The notes under the pieces: generated by a model | The model's input: only the letters and a program-made list of their open reading frames with translations | The model's database searches: none | Told to the model about the DNA's origin: nothing | In this document: positions 1 through 6,561 of the stretch, in pieces | How the letters are laid out: each line of letters opens with the position of its first letter | Position numbering within the stretch: position 1 is the first letter of the stretch | Assembly: GCA_017458545.1 (NCBI GenBank) | Contig: JAFTBA010000144.1 | Span: forward strand, 1 to 8,472 | DNA length: 8,472 nt | Direction: 5' to 3' | From: Synergistaceae bacterium | Lineage (GTDB): Bacteria > Synergistota > Synergistia > Synergistales > Aminobacteriaceae | Program-made: the position numbers and the translations under genes

Positions 1-1
1 T

Positions 2-400
2 ATAAAGGACGCAATGTTTTCAGAGCAGTCAATGGGTCAGACAGTAGCGGTTGAACCTTCTGATGGAGTTATCTCAGCACCTGCAAACGGCAAAATTGAA
101 ATGATTTTCGAGACGGGACACGCTTTCGGAATGAGAATGCCTGACGGAACAGGGCTGTTGATTCACATAGGAGTTGATACAGTAAACCTTAAAGGGCAGG
201 GCTTCACAGTCCTCAAGAAAGAGGGCGATAACGTTAAAGCAGGTGAACCCGTAGTGAGGGTTGACCTTGATGTTCTGAGGAATGCAGGTTATTCGCCTCA
301 GACGATGATTGTTATCACTGAACCTGTTGAGGAAGGAAAGCCACTGACATTCATTGAGTTTGGGAAGGACGTTTCACGCGGAGACGTTATCAGTCTGTAG
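2..400 (+). CDS. PTS system glucose-type EIIA domain protein (5' end outside window)
   Basis: This is the C-terminal 132 residues of a glucose/sucrose-type EIIA domain, the cytoplasmic phosphocarrier that takes phosphate from HPr and passes it to an EIIB domain during sugar uptake. Both active-site histidines are visible: the GHAFGM motif (His codon 119-121) and the phosphorylated histidine in LLIHIGVDTV (codon 164-166). The GEPVV and AGYSP blocks typical of the fold follow. An ATG lies at 14-16, but the frame is open to the window edge, and the residues before it (IKDA, then MF) fit the conserved D-x-V-F stretch near the start of the EIIA fold. That Met is therefore probably internal and the gene begins upstream. 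Whether this is a free EIIA or the tail of a larger permease cannot be seen. The reading frame ends with TAG, followed at once by a hairpin terminator. It converges on mutS. Confidence 0.9.
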   Translation: MKDAMFSEQSMGQTVAVEPSDGVISAPANGKIEMIFETGHAFGMRMPDGTGLLIHIGVDTVNLKGQGFTVLKKEGDNVKAGEPVVRVDLDVLRNAGYSPQTMIVITEPVEEGKPLTFIEFGKDVSRGDVISL

Positions 401-415
401 GAAGTCGAAAAAATT

Positions 416-447
416 AAACCTCCCTTTAATTTTTGAGGGGGGTTTTT
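416..447. terminator. Bidirectional intrinsic terminator between EIIA and mutS genes
   Basis: Bases 416-425 pair with 436-445 (AAACCTCCCT with AGGGGGGTTT, one G-T wobble) around a roughly 10-base AT-rich loop. On the + strand the stem runs into five T (443-447). On the minus strand it is followed by AATTTTTTC, a run of six T. It lies 15 bases after the EIIA stop and 13 bases after the mutS stop, so it can end both convergent transcripts. Confidence 0.85.
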
Positions 448-458
448 GTTGGGTTTGT

Positions 459-3032
459 TTACACTGCACGCGCCATATAGCTCTTGCCTTTCAGCCTTAC
501 CAGAATCCTCAGTGCCTCCATCGGCGTAATATTATCCGTATCAATCTCCGATAACTCCTCAACAACTGCATCACTTTCAGGCGACAGCATCATTATCTGC
601 CGTCTCAATGCCGTTTGCGGCAAAGGTGCAGGAATATCCTTAACCTCTAACCCGTCCTTCTCGAAAATACCAAGCAGTTCAAACGCCCTCCTCAACACTA
701 CATCAGGCAGTCCTGCTATCCTCGCTACTTCAATTCCGTATGATCTCCCTGCTGCTCCGGGCACAACCTGATGAAGAAACATTATCCCTTCTTTGCCCTC
801 AGAAACTGTCATGCTGTAGTTCTTAACTCCCTCTAATCTCTCCTCAAGGCACGTAAGCTCATGGTAATGTGTCGCAAATAACACTCTTGCTTTCGATGCT
901 CCCTGCAAATACTCAAGCACTGCCCACGCTATACTCATTCCGTCATACGTTGCAGTTCCTCTCCCGACCTCATCGAGTATAATCAGACTCCTGTCAGTTA
1001 CGTTGTTCAGTATGTTAGCAGTCTCAAGCATTTCTACCATGAATGTGCTTGACCCCCTCACTAAATCATCCCTCGCTCCTATCCTCGTAAATACCCTGTC
1101 TACAAGTCCTATTACAGCACTGTCAGCTGGTACCCACATACCTGCCTGAGACATTATCACTATTAACGCAGTCATTCTTAACCATGTTGACTTGCCTGCC
1201 ATGTTAGGCCCTGTCAGAATTATTACTCTTCCCTTAGGGTTAAGCGTTACATCGTTAGGGACAAATCCTGCGTCTTTCAGTTCTCGTTCAATAACAGGGT
1301 GCCTTCCTGCTTTGATTTCAACAACGTCAGAGTCATTGACAACAGGACAGCAGTAATTCCCCAGCCTTGCTGTCTCAGCTGATGACGCAGTGCAGTCAAG
1401 TATTCCGATTAAACGCGCCGTCATCTGTAACTCCTTGCTGTGTTCAAGCACCTGGCTTATTACTTCCCTGTAAAGTTCGGATTCAATACGTGAGATTTCA
1501 GCTTCTGCATTCTTCATTTTTGACTCGAAACTTTTTAGCTCAGGTGTCGTGTAACGTTTAGCATTAACCAGCGTTTGAGTATGTCTGAAATTTTCAGGCT
1601 GAAATGCTAATCCTGCTTTGCCCGTCTCCAAATAATAACCGAATGCATTATTGTAACCTGCTTTGAGTTTGGGAGTCCTAGTGTTTTCGCGCTCGCGTTC
1701 AAGGTATTCCGATAGCCATTGCTCTCCCCTTTGCGAGAAATTTCTGAGGTCTGCAAGCTCGGAACTGAATGAAGACTTTATCACAGGAGCTGCTCCGAAA
1801 TATCTCGGTAACTGTTCCTCCAATGCACTCTCCAAATATCCGCTTAACTCCGATGTATCCGGTATAGCTTCGATAAGTTCCCTTAAAGGTTCATCGGGTG
1901 ATATTGATTTTATTGAAGGAATTATCCTGAGAGTATCTCTCACTGCGGCCAAGTCAATAGGATTTCCGCTCCCCAGTGCCAAACGCGATAATGAGCGTTC
2001 AATGTCCCTCGTCCCAGATAAAGCGTCCTGAAGCTGCGCGCATTCACGAGGTGATGAGACCAGTACGCCGATATATTCCTGTCTGCGTTTTATTGCTCCT
2101 GTGTCCATCAAAGGACGTAATATCCAGTCTCTTAACGTGCGTCTTCCCGGGTTAGTTCTGCACCTGTCTATTGACGTGAACAGTGAAACGCTTGAGCCTG
2201 AAGTTTCTGGGATTAATTCGAGATTTCTCTGTGCTGACGAATCCAGACTCATTCTGTCCTTAACGGTTAAGGGTGAGAGTTTAAGAACGTCATTTAACGA
2301 ACTGAACTGAGTCGCAGTAAGATAATCGAGTGCTGCCCATGCAGGCCCTGTACATAAATCGCCGTCAGTAATCCCAAATCCTTCGAGTTTCGCCGAATGC
2401 AATGCCGATTTCAACCGCCCTGAAGCATTTTCGGGCTTGAACGTCTCGGGTGAAACTGCTCTCAGCGTATAACCGTGTAAAAATTCAGGTAGAGTTTTAA
2501 TGTTCGAGGGATAAAGAATTTCGGAGGGCGCAAACGCAGATATTACAGCTTCAGCGTCCCTGATGCTTAACGTTCCTGCCTCAAGCAGTCCGGTATTAAC
2601 GGATAAAAGTGCTGCGGCGATTTTTCCTTTAACGGGCCATACTGCAGCAAGATGAGCCGACTCGCCCGACTCATCATCGGGAATGTATGTACCGGGAGTT
2701 GCGACTCTGATTACCCTGCGTTCAACGAGACCTTTGGGATTAGGTTCACCGATCTGTTCACAGATTGCAGCGCGGTAACCTGCCTTAATCAAACGCGATA
2801 AATATGAGTTAAGGGCATGATGAGGTATTCCTGCCATAGGAATTTTTTTGTCCTGATCTCTTGCCGTTAAAGCAATGTCGAGAACGGCGGAAGCCTGACG
2901 AGCATCGTCAAAAAACATCTCATAAAAATCTCCCATTCTGAACAGAAGAATGGTATCGGGATATTGTTCCTTGAAGGCTTTGAACTGTTCAAGCCACGGG
3001 GTCATTTTAATGTCTGACGGTATAACGCTCAT
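459..3032 (-). CDS. mutS: DNA mismatch repair protein MutS
   Basis: This is a full-length MutS of 857 residues, the usual size. MutS binds mispaired or looped-out bases as a clamp-like dimer and uses ATP to recruit MutL. The N-terminal mismatch-binding motif GDFYE is intact, with the intercalating Phe at residue 36 and its Glu at 38, the same numbering as in E. coli. The clamp and lever regions lie around 270-560. The ABC-type ATPase has Walker A GPNMAGKST (608-616), Walker B LIILDE (683-688), and the VGRGTATYDG stretch and ATHYHEL (720-726) that follow. A C-terminal helix-turn-helix (SYGIEVARIAGLP, 764-776) supports dimerisation. The start ATG lies 3 bases after the stop of the TtcA-like gene, with purine-rich GGAAAG upstream, which suggests translational coupling. 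Met10 is a possible alternative start, but E. coli MutS carries a similar short leader. No mutL is present in the window. Confidence 0.98.
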   Translation of the reverse strand: MSVIPSDIKMTPWLEQFKAFKEQYPDTILLFRMGDFYEMFFDDARQASAVLDIALTARDQDKKIPMAGIPHHALNSYLSRLIKAGYRAAICEQIGEPNPKGLVERRVIRVATPGTYIPDDESGESAHLAAVWPVKGKIAAALLSVNTGLLEAGTLSIRDAEAVISAFAPSEILYPSNIKTLPEFLHGYTLRAVSPETFKPENASGRLKSALHSAKLEGFGITDGDLCTGPAWAALDYLTATQFSSLNDVLKLSPLTVKDRMSLDSSAQRNLELIPETSGSSVSLFTSIDRCRTNPGRRTLRDWILRPLMDTGAIKRRQEYIGVLVSSPRECAQLQDALSGTRDIERSLSRLALGSGNPIDLAAVRDTLRIIPSIKSISPDEPLRELIEAIPDTSELSGYLESALEEQLPRYFGAAPVIKSSFSSELADLRNFSQRGEQWLSEYLERERENTRTPKLKAGYNNAFGYYLETGKAGLAFQPENFRHTQTLVNAKRYTTPELKSFESKMKNAEAEISRIESELYREVISQVLEHSKELQMTARLIGILDCTASSAETARLGNYCCPVVNDSDVVEIKAGRHPVIERELKDAGFVPNDVTLNPKGRVIILTGPNMAGKSTWLRMTALIVIMSQAGMWVPADSAVIGLVDRVFTRIGARDDLVRGSSTFMVEMLETANILNNVTDRSLIILDEVGRGTATYDGMSIAWAVLEYLQGASKARVLFATHYHELTCLEERLEGVKNYSMTVSEGKEGIMFLHQVVPGAAGRSYGIEVARIAGLPDVVLRRAFELLGIFEKDGLEVKDIPAPLPQTALRRQIMMLSPESDAVVEELSEIDTDNITPMEALRILVRLKGKSYMARAV

Positions 3033-3035
3033 GAG

Positions 3036-3740
3036 CTACCAGCTTTCCGAATCCGATAAATTTTTAAGTGCGTTTAATATTTTACCGTATAAATCAGGAA
3101 TGTTCTTCCTGAGTTCTGCAATATAATTACGGATTTTCTGACGTTCCGTATGACCTGCGAAAGGGCAGGGGCTTTCTATTACGGGCAGACTGAGCCGTTT
3201 AACCTCGTCAATAACTGCCGCTTCTGTTGCGAGTACTAAGGGACGTATAACTGTAACGCCCGTACGTGTCATGAGGAGTTTAGGCTGAAAACTTTTAGCG
3301 CGTCCCGAATGAAACAGGTTCATGAAGAAAGTTTCAGCGGCATCATCAAGAGTATGACCGAGAGCTAATTTGTTGTAACCGTTCTGAGCTGCAAAAGAAC
3401 TGATTATTCCGCGCCGCATGTTAGCACAGAATGAACAGGGTGATTTTTCGTTACGCGCGTTAATGATAGCGATGATGTCCTGTTCAATGACAGTGTAAGG
3501 GACGTTAAGGTCAGCGCAGAAATTTTCGAGGGGCTGAGTGTTAAGCCCTGAGAGTTTAACGGTGAGGGCTGCAAGTGAGAATTTAACGGGGCTTCTGCGT
3601 TGAAATTCATACATTGCCCGGAGAAGAAGAAGGCTGTCCTTACCGCCTGAGAGACCGATGAGGAGTTTATCGCCGTCGGAAATCATTTGCCATTCGGAGA
3701 GAGCACTGCCTATTTTGCGGCGTAAGGAGTGATTAATCAT
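3036..3740 (-). CDS. TtcA-family PP-loop ATPase (probable tRNA 2-thiocytidine synthase)
   Basis: This 234-residue protein belongs to the TtcA family, which adenylates C32 of certain tRNAs and replaces its oxygen with sulfur using an oxygen-sensitive [4Fe-4S] cluster. The ATP pyrophosphatase PP-loop SGGKDS is at 31-36. A CxxC pair is at Cys102 and Cys105 (PCSFCANMRRG), and a third cysteine is in ESPCPFAGHTERQ (Cys192), giving the three ligands expected for the cluster. GHTLDDAAET (128-137) corresponds to the GHHxDD motif of the family. It is shorter than E. coli TtcA (about 311 residues), as in the compact TtcA-like proteins of clostridia, so the exact tRNA target is inferred. The start at 3740 fits the family N-terminus, but the preceding 20 bases (GTATTTATTT and so on) show no Shine-Dalgarno site. 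Translation may depend on the DUF2828 gene just upstream. mutS follows after 3 bases. Confidence 0.88.
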   Translation of the reverse strand: MINHSLRRKIGSALSEWQMISDGDKLLIGLSGGKDSLLLLRAMYEFQRRSPVKFSLAALTVKLSGLNTQPLENFCADLNVPYTVIEQDIIAIINARNEKSPCSFCANMRRGIISSFAAQNGYNKLALGHTLDDAAETFFMNLFHSGRAKSFQPKLLMTRTGVTVIRPLVLATEAAVIDEVKRLSLPVIESPCPFAGHTERQKIRNYIAELRKNIPDLYGKILNALKNLSDSESW

Positions 3741-3760
3741 CTGTTGAAATAAATAAATAC

Positions 3761-5209
3761 TCAGGCTTTAATTTCAGCATAGCGTTCACTGTTCAGTATT
3801 TCAAGCATGTATGACAACGGCGACAGATTATGACTCTTAATCATCGAGAATATTCTGGGTGATACACCGCTGACTAATGCGACTCCCTGTTCATTCATGG
3901 TAACGGGCTGCTGTCTGTTACGGCTCTCAACGTTCCAGAATACTACCTGCGGAAGCGTATATCCCTTCTCAGTAAAAATCTTCTTAGCGTAATCAAAATT
4001 AGTCATGTCAGCATTCTCAGTACAGTAATCGAACTCCATATCGCTTATGATGTAAAGCGTTGAAGGTAATTCTGACTTAGGAAGATTATTTTTGACGGCA
4101 GTGTTCAAAATTAACTCAAACACTTTCTGAACGTCAGTATTCTCTACCCCGTTGAAACCAGCGCAATATTTTACCTTTTCGGCAATGTCATCACCTTTGA
4201 TTTCAACGAGCTCAGGATTTTTCGAGAACGTTATGAAGTGGTTGTGAAACTCACCCGTATTACGTTCGGCAAAATATATTCCCAGCGATAACGCAACTGC
4301 TATCGGTGAAACGAGATACCCTCCGTACATTGAGCCTGAGCCGTCAACAACAACAAGAGCATTCTCACCGTCAGTGAAATCTTCCTGAGCGTTCCATGTT
4401 GTATTAATGGACTTGATTTCGTCATCGCTCAACATTCCGAAGTCAAGCAAAGGACGTATTATATCGTAAGGCGCGAGAGTACCCGTGTGAATTTCCGCTT
4501 TGCCCTCAGCAACATCATCAAGGAACTTTATATAGCGTTCATTGTCGTTGCGTATGAATGCCTGCCTGTATTTGAACATGGCCTTTGAGGGCTGACGTGA
4601 ATAGTCGAAAGTATAATCCTTAGTTCTGAGATTGTTCTCGATGATTTTGAGTCGGGCGCGTAATTTTGAGAGTGCCTGCCTGTAATCCTTCAGGGACATT
4701 CCGAGCTTGGAGGCTGAAATTTTAGCCAGATGCCTTGTGTTACGGTCAGAGGCGTTGATTGACGGAAGCCATTTAGCGAGGAGTGAGGGCGAATCGGAAT
4801 CGAGATCTGATTTCAACTGAGAGGCAATGAGAGTGAATGCTGACGATTCGCAGGGAGTGCCTATGAGTGTTAAGAGGTCATCATAACGTCCGTATTCGGG
4901 AATGAATGAGATGTTATTGACGACGGTTGAGGGTGAATTTTCCGCGAGCCACCGAAGTATTGAGCGGAAAACTTTTCGTTCACCGAGTCCGCCTCTGATG
5001 TCGCGGGCGTAGAAAGCTGTTTTAACGGCCAAGCCCGGATTTTCGGTGAAGGCTCTCATGAAACGGGTCATTATTTCGTCATCATTTGAATTGCGTAAAG
5101 CTCCTATAGTTGCGAACAGGTCTAAGCAGTCTGAGAGGGTAGATTTGTGAGTGAGTGCTGAATTTTCGGTGAGGGTGTAATTAGCTTCGTTTTTGAGCCG
5201 GTCTAACAT
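3761..5209 (-). CDS. DUF2828-type protein with C-terminal von Willebrand factor A domain
   Basis: This 482-residue protein matches my recollection of the DUF2828 family, found in bacteria, phages and plants and of unknown function. The N-terminal half is helical with recognisable blocks ARDIRGGLGERK (68-79), IPEYGRYDDLL (103-113), LLAKWLPSINAS (143-154) and a later PSKAMFKYRQAF (207-218). The C-terminal half (about 283-430) is a von Willebrand A fold with a complete metal-ion site: DGSGS (Asp289, Ser291, Ser293), Thr358 in ENTDVQ, and Asp390 in YIISDMEFD. The helical-repeat plus vWA arrangement recalls TROVE proteins (Ro60/Rsr), which bind Y RNA, but homology to TROVE is not shown here. There is no signal peptide or membrane segment, so it is probably cytoplasmic. 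The ATG at 5209 is preceded by a strong GGAGG (5216-5220). The gene follows a long leader and heads a likely operon with the TtcA-like gene and mutS. Confidence 0.85.
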   Translation of the reverse strand: MLDRLKNEANYTLTENSALTHKSTLSDCLDLFATIGALRNSNDDEIMTRFMRAFTENPGLAVKTAFYARDIRGGLGERKVFRSILRWLAENSPSTVVNNISFIPEYGRYDDLLTLIGTPCESSAFTLIASQLKSDLDSDSPSLLAKWLPSINASDRNTRHLAKISASKLGMSLKDYRQALSKLRARLKIIENNLRTKDYTFDYSRQPSKAMFKYRQAFIRNDNERYIKFLDDVAEGKAEIHTGTLAPYDIIRPLLDFGMLSDDEIKSINTTWNAQEDFTDGENALVVVDGSGSMYGGYLVSPIAVALSLGIYFAERNTGEFHNHFITFSKNPELVEIKGDDIAEKVKYCAGFNGVENTDVQKVFELILNTAVKNNLPKSELPSTLYIISDMEFDYCTENADMTNFDYAKKIFTEKGYTLPQVVFWNVESRNRQQPVTMNEQGVALVSGVSPRIFSMIKSHNLSPLSYMLEILNSERYAEIKA

Positions 5210-5382
5210 AAATATCCTCCTGAAATTAAAGACAAGGCGCAGGGTTTTACTTTTTTACAGAAAGTTATTGTGATTGCTGTATGCGCCTTTAAGATTCCAA
5301 AGCACTGCTTTGCGCTGATGATACTGACGGGCGAAACCATCATTTATCTGTCAGAAAAAAATTTGCTGTAAGTGCTTTTACG
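5210..5382 (-). other. Long structured 5' leader of the DUF2828 operon
   Basis: This stretch, about 173 nt from the predicted transcription start to the DUF2828 start codon, has no convincing reading frame but several inverted repeats. Reading along the minus strand: CTGAC (5354-5350) pairs with GTCAG (5328-5324). CAAAGC (5312-5307) pairs with GCTTTG (5303-5298) around a 3-base loop. An 8-bp stem AAGGCGCA (5289-5282) / TGCGCCTT (5241-5234) encloses a directly stacked TACAG (5281-5277) / CTGTA (5260-5256). The long stem closes 13 bases before the Shine-Dalgarno site. It could be a regulatory leader, a riboswitch of unrecognised class, or a processed small RNA. I do not recognise a known RNA family. 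A run of seven T on the minus strand (5361-5355) lies near its start. Confidence 0.45.
5298..5312. repeat. 15-bp palindrome inside the DUF2828 leader
   Basis: CAAAGCA, one central base, then TGCTTTG is a perfect 7-bp inverted repeat. It can act as an RNA hairpin (6 bp with a triloop) or, as DNA, as an operator-like site for a dimeric regulator. It lies about 70 bases downstream of the predicted transcription start. Confidence 0.5.
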
Positions 5383-5388
5383 GCGTGA

Positions 5389-5397
5389 ATTATAGCA
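5389..5397 (-). promoter_or_regulatory. Extended -10 promoter for the DUF2828-ttcA-mutS cluster
   Basis: On the minus strand the sequence reads TGCTATAAT, a perfect extended -10 (TGn plus TATAAT). No good -35 is seen at 16-18 bases, as is common with extended -10 promoters. The predicted start is near 5382. The box lies just downstream of the small coiled-coil gene, which has no clear terminator, so read-through is also possible. Confidence 0.65.
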
Positions 5398-5424
5398 TGA
5401 AAAGGGATGGTAAAGGGAAAAAAG

Positions 5425-5766
5425 TTACCTCATTAATAATGATACGGCTACCTGTACAACACATACTACGATTGCAACGACTATTCCTAACTGTGCAACG
5501 TTGAGAGACTGACCCACTTTTATATCGTCAAGCCGTTCTTTCATGTCATTGATTGCCACAGTGAATGTATCAACTACACCGTCTATACGAGTGTTTATGT
5601 TCTTGATGTCGCCTTTGATTTCAGTGTACATAGTTTCCTGCTTAGCGTTCAAAGCCTCCTGCTTGGCCATGTTAGCGTCCTGTTTAGCCAAATTAGCGTC
5701 CATCAATGCTTTAATTTCACGCATAGTTACATCATGGTAATCTTTTCGTACATATTCTCCGTCCAT
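5425..5766 (-). CDS. Small tail-anchored coiled-coil membrane protein, function unknown
   Basis: I do not recognise a named family. The 113-residue product has a charged N-terminus, then three near-perfect seven-residue repeats with xAKQ cores (LAKQDAN, MAKQEAL, NAKQETM, residues 26-46) that continue into a predicted coiled coil to about residue 85. A single hydrophobic helix ends the protein (about 91-112, LGIVVAIVVCVVQVAVSLLM) with a lone Arg after it. This is the design of a tail-anchored protein with a cytoplasmic coiled coil. It superficially resembles small phage XhlA-like or DUF1640-like proteins, but that is only a resemblance. The frame is open up to an ATG at 5817, but the start at 5766 is preferred. 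It has GGAGG at 5776-5780 (9-base spacing) and its own promoter, and the upstream extension would overlap the acetyltransferase gene and lie upstream of that promoter's start. Confidence 0.75.
   Translation of the reverse strand: MDGEYVRKDYHDVTMREIKALMDANLAKQDANMAKQEALNAKQETMYTEIKGDIKNINTRIDGVVDTFTVAINDMKERLDDIKVGQSLNVAQLGIVVAIVVCVVQVAVSLLMR
5639..5701 (-). repeat. Three tandem 21-bp repeats encoding coiled-coil heptads
   Basis: The units are 5639-5659, 5660-5680 and 5681-5701. The second and third agree at 17 of 21 bases and the first agrees with the second at 14 of 21. Each unit encodes one heptad with an AKQ core in the small membrane protein, so unit gain or loss would keep the frame. 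Confidence 0.8.
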
Positions 5767-5775
5767 AACATTCAG

Positions 5776-5780
5776 CCTCC
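5776..5780 (-). promoter_or_regulatory. Shine-Dalgarno site that sets the start of the coiled-coil gene at 5766
   Basis: GGAGG on the minus strand lies 9 bases before the ATG at 5766. An out-of-frame ATG at 5771-5769 sits between them. This site argues against the longer frame starting at 5817. Confidence 0.75.
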
Positions 5781-5794
5781 TTTTAATTAAGTAA

Positions 5795-5803
5795 ATTATA
5801 GCA
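5795..5803 (-). promoter_or_regulatory. Extended -10 promoter for the coiled-coil gene
   Basis: The minus strand reads TGCTATAAT, and the 14-base context differs at one position from the DUF2828 promoter box. The TAA inside TATAAT is also the stop codon of the acetyltransferase gene (5798-5796). The predicted start near 5788 gives a leader of about 22 nt. Confidence 0.65.
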
Positions 5804-6452
5804 TTTCGAGATAACATTTAATTTCCAGTTTCACCTTCTCCAAATCCGAACACGTCAAAATCGGAAGCAATCTCTTTATCTCCCCGATACTCTTGTCCCA
5901 CCACCGCAGCCTCATCAGCAGCTCGATTAATTCCACGTCAAAACGTCTGCGAATCACTACCGCAGGATTCCCGGCAGCAACAGTATACGGCGGAATATCT
6001 CCTGCTACTGTACTGTTCAATCCTATTATTGCCCCGTCACCTATACGGACTCCTGGCAGAACTGTAACATTCTGTCCTATCCACACGTCATTACCGACAA
6101 CAGTATCACCCTTTAACGGGAGGTCAGCATTTGCAGGAGGCTTTGCGTATTCGTTCCAGCCCTCGAAAATGTAAAACGGGAACGTTGTCGCGCAGTTCAT
6201 TTGGTGATTGGCACCGTTCATCACAAATTCAACGCCCTCTCCGATCTGGCAGAACTTCCCGATAATCAGCCTGTCCCCGTTGAACTCATAGTGATGGGTA
6301 ACATGTTTCTCAAAATCACGTCCGCTGTAATACGAAAATTCACCGACAATAATATTCGGCCTTGTTATAGTGGGCTTAATGTATGTTACACCGTTGAAAG
6401 CAGGCAGAGGGAAAATCTTTTCAGGGTTAATCAAACCGTCATTACTATTCAT
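5796..6452 (-). CDS. Vat/CatB-type xenobiotic O-acetyltransferase (hexapeptide-repeat family)
   Basis: This 218-residue protein is a left-handed beta-helix acetyltransferase of the xenobiotic (XAT) class, whose members transfer acetyl from acetyl-CoA to streptogramin A (Vat) or chloramphenicol (CatB). Family landmarks are in order: YIKPTI (24-29), VGEFSYYSG (36-44), IGKFCQIGEGV (64-74), MNGANHQM with the probable catalytic His83 (78-85), FPF and GW (91-99), GDTVVGNDVWIG (115-126), PGVRIGDGAIIG (133-144), AAGNPA (159-164) and a C-terminal WWDKSIGEI (184-192). MNGANH is more like Vat proteins than CatB. The antibiotic substrate cannot be fixed from sequence, and many chromosomal relatives have unknown targets. 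The only ATG near the family start is at 6452. It has no Shine-Dalgarno site and a TATAAT box begins 10 bases upstream, so the transcript may be nearly leaderless. It lies between the helicase and the coiled-coil gene. Confidence 0.88.
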   Translation of the reverse strand: MNSNDGLINPEKIFPLPAFNGVTYIKPTITRPNIIVGEFSYYSGRDFEKHVTHHYEFNGDRLIIGKFCQIGEGVEFVMNGANHQMNCATTFPFYIFEGWNEYAKPPANADLPLKGDTVVGNDVWIGQNVTVLPGVRIGDGAIIGLNSTVAGDIPPYTVAAGNPAVVIRRRFDVELIELLMRLRWWDKSIGEIKRLLPILTCSDLEKVKLEIKCYLEML

Positions 6453-6461
6453 AAATTTTTT

Positions 6462-6467
6462 ATTATA
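6462..6467 (-). promoter_or_regulatory. Candidate -10 box immediately before the acetyltransferase start
   Basis: The minus strand reads TATAAT nine bases before the ATG at 6452, in a very AT-rich stretch. A TTCACA lies 20 bases further upstream, longer than the usual 17. If used, transcription would start about three bases before the start codon. The box could also be a chance AT-rich match. Confidence 0.4.
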
Positions 6468-6520
6468 TTTTTTATCTTCGTGCTGAATGTGAACCGTTAT
6501 TAACCATATATCTTTTGAAA

Positions 6521-6547
6521 TTCCCCCTGCCGTAACGGCAAGGGGAA
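6521..6547 (-). terminator. Hairpin after the helicase gene, probable terminator
   Basis: TTCCCC (6521-6526) pairs with GGGGAA (6542-6547) and TGCCG (6528-6532) with CGGCA (6536-6540), with one mismatch and a 3-base loop. It begins 15 bases after the helicase stop. The minus-strand tail (TTTCAAAAG) is poor in T, so it may be a weak terminator or an mRNA-end stabiliser. Confidence 0.55.
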
Positions 6548-6561
6548 CAAATATTCTCCTG

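Noticed and set aside
14..16. ATG as the true start of the EIIA gene
   Set aside because: An AAGGA lies just before it, but the frame is open to the window edge and the preceding residues fit the conserved start of the EIIA fold, so it is probably internal.
1663..2031. Plus-strand 122-codon frame opposite mutS
   Set aside because: It is the antisense shadow of a clearly conserved mutS region, low in complexity and without a ribosome site.
3404..3610. Minus-strand 68-codon frame inside the TtcA-like gene
   Set aside because: It is Ser/Leu/Thr-rich with no family features and lies entirely within a well-supported gene in another frame.
5639..5701. Short tandem units as a CRISPR array
   Set aside because: There are no spacers; the 21-bp units are contiguous and encode coiled-coil heptads.
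5767..5817. N-terminal extension of the coiled-coil protein to an ATG at 5817
   Set aside because: The extension overlaps the acetyltransferase gene, lies across and upstream of the promoter, and has no Shine-Dalgarno site; the 5766 start has GGAGG.
5893..6174. Plus-strand 93-codon frame opposite the acetyltransferase
   Set aside because: Antisense to conserved hexapeptide repeats, with no recognisable domain or ribosome site.
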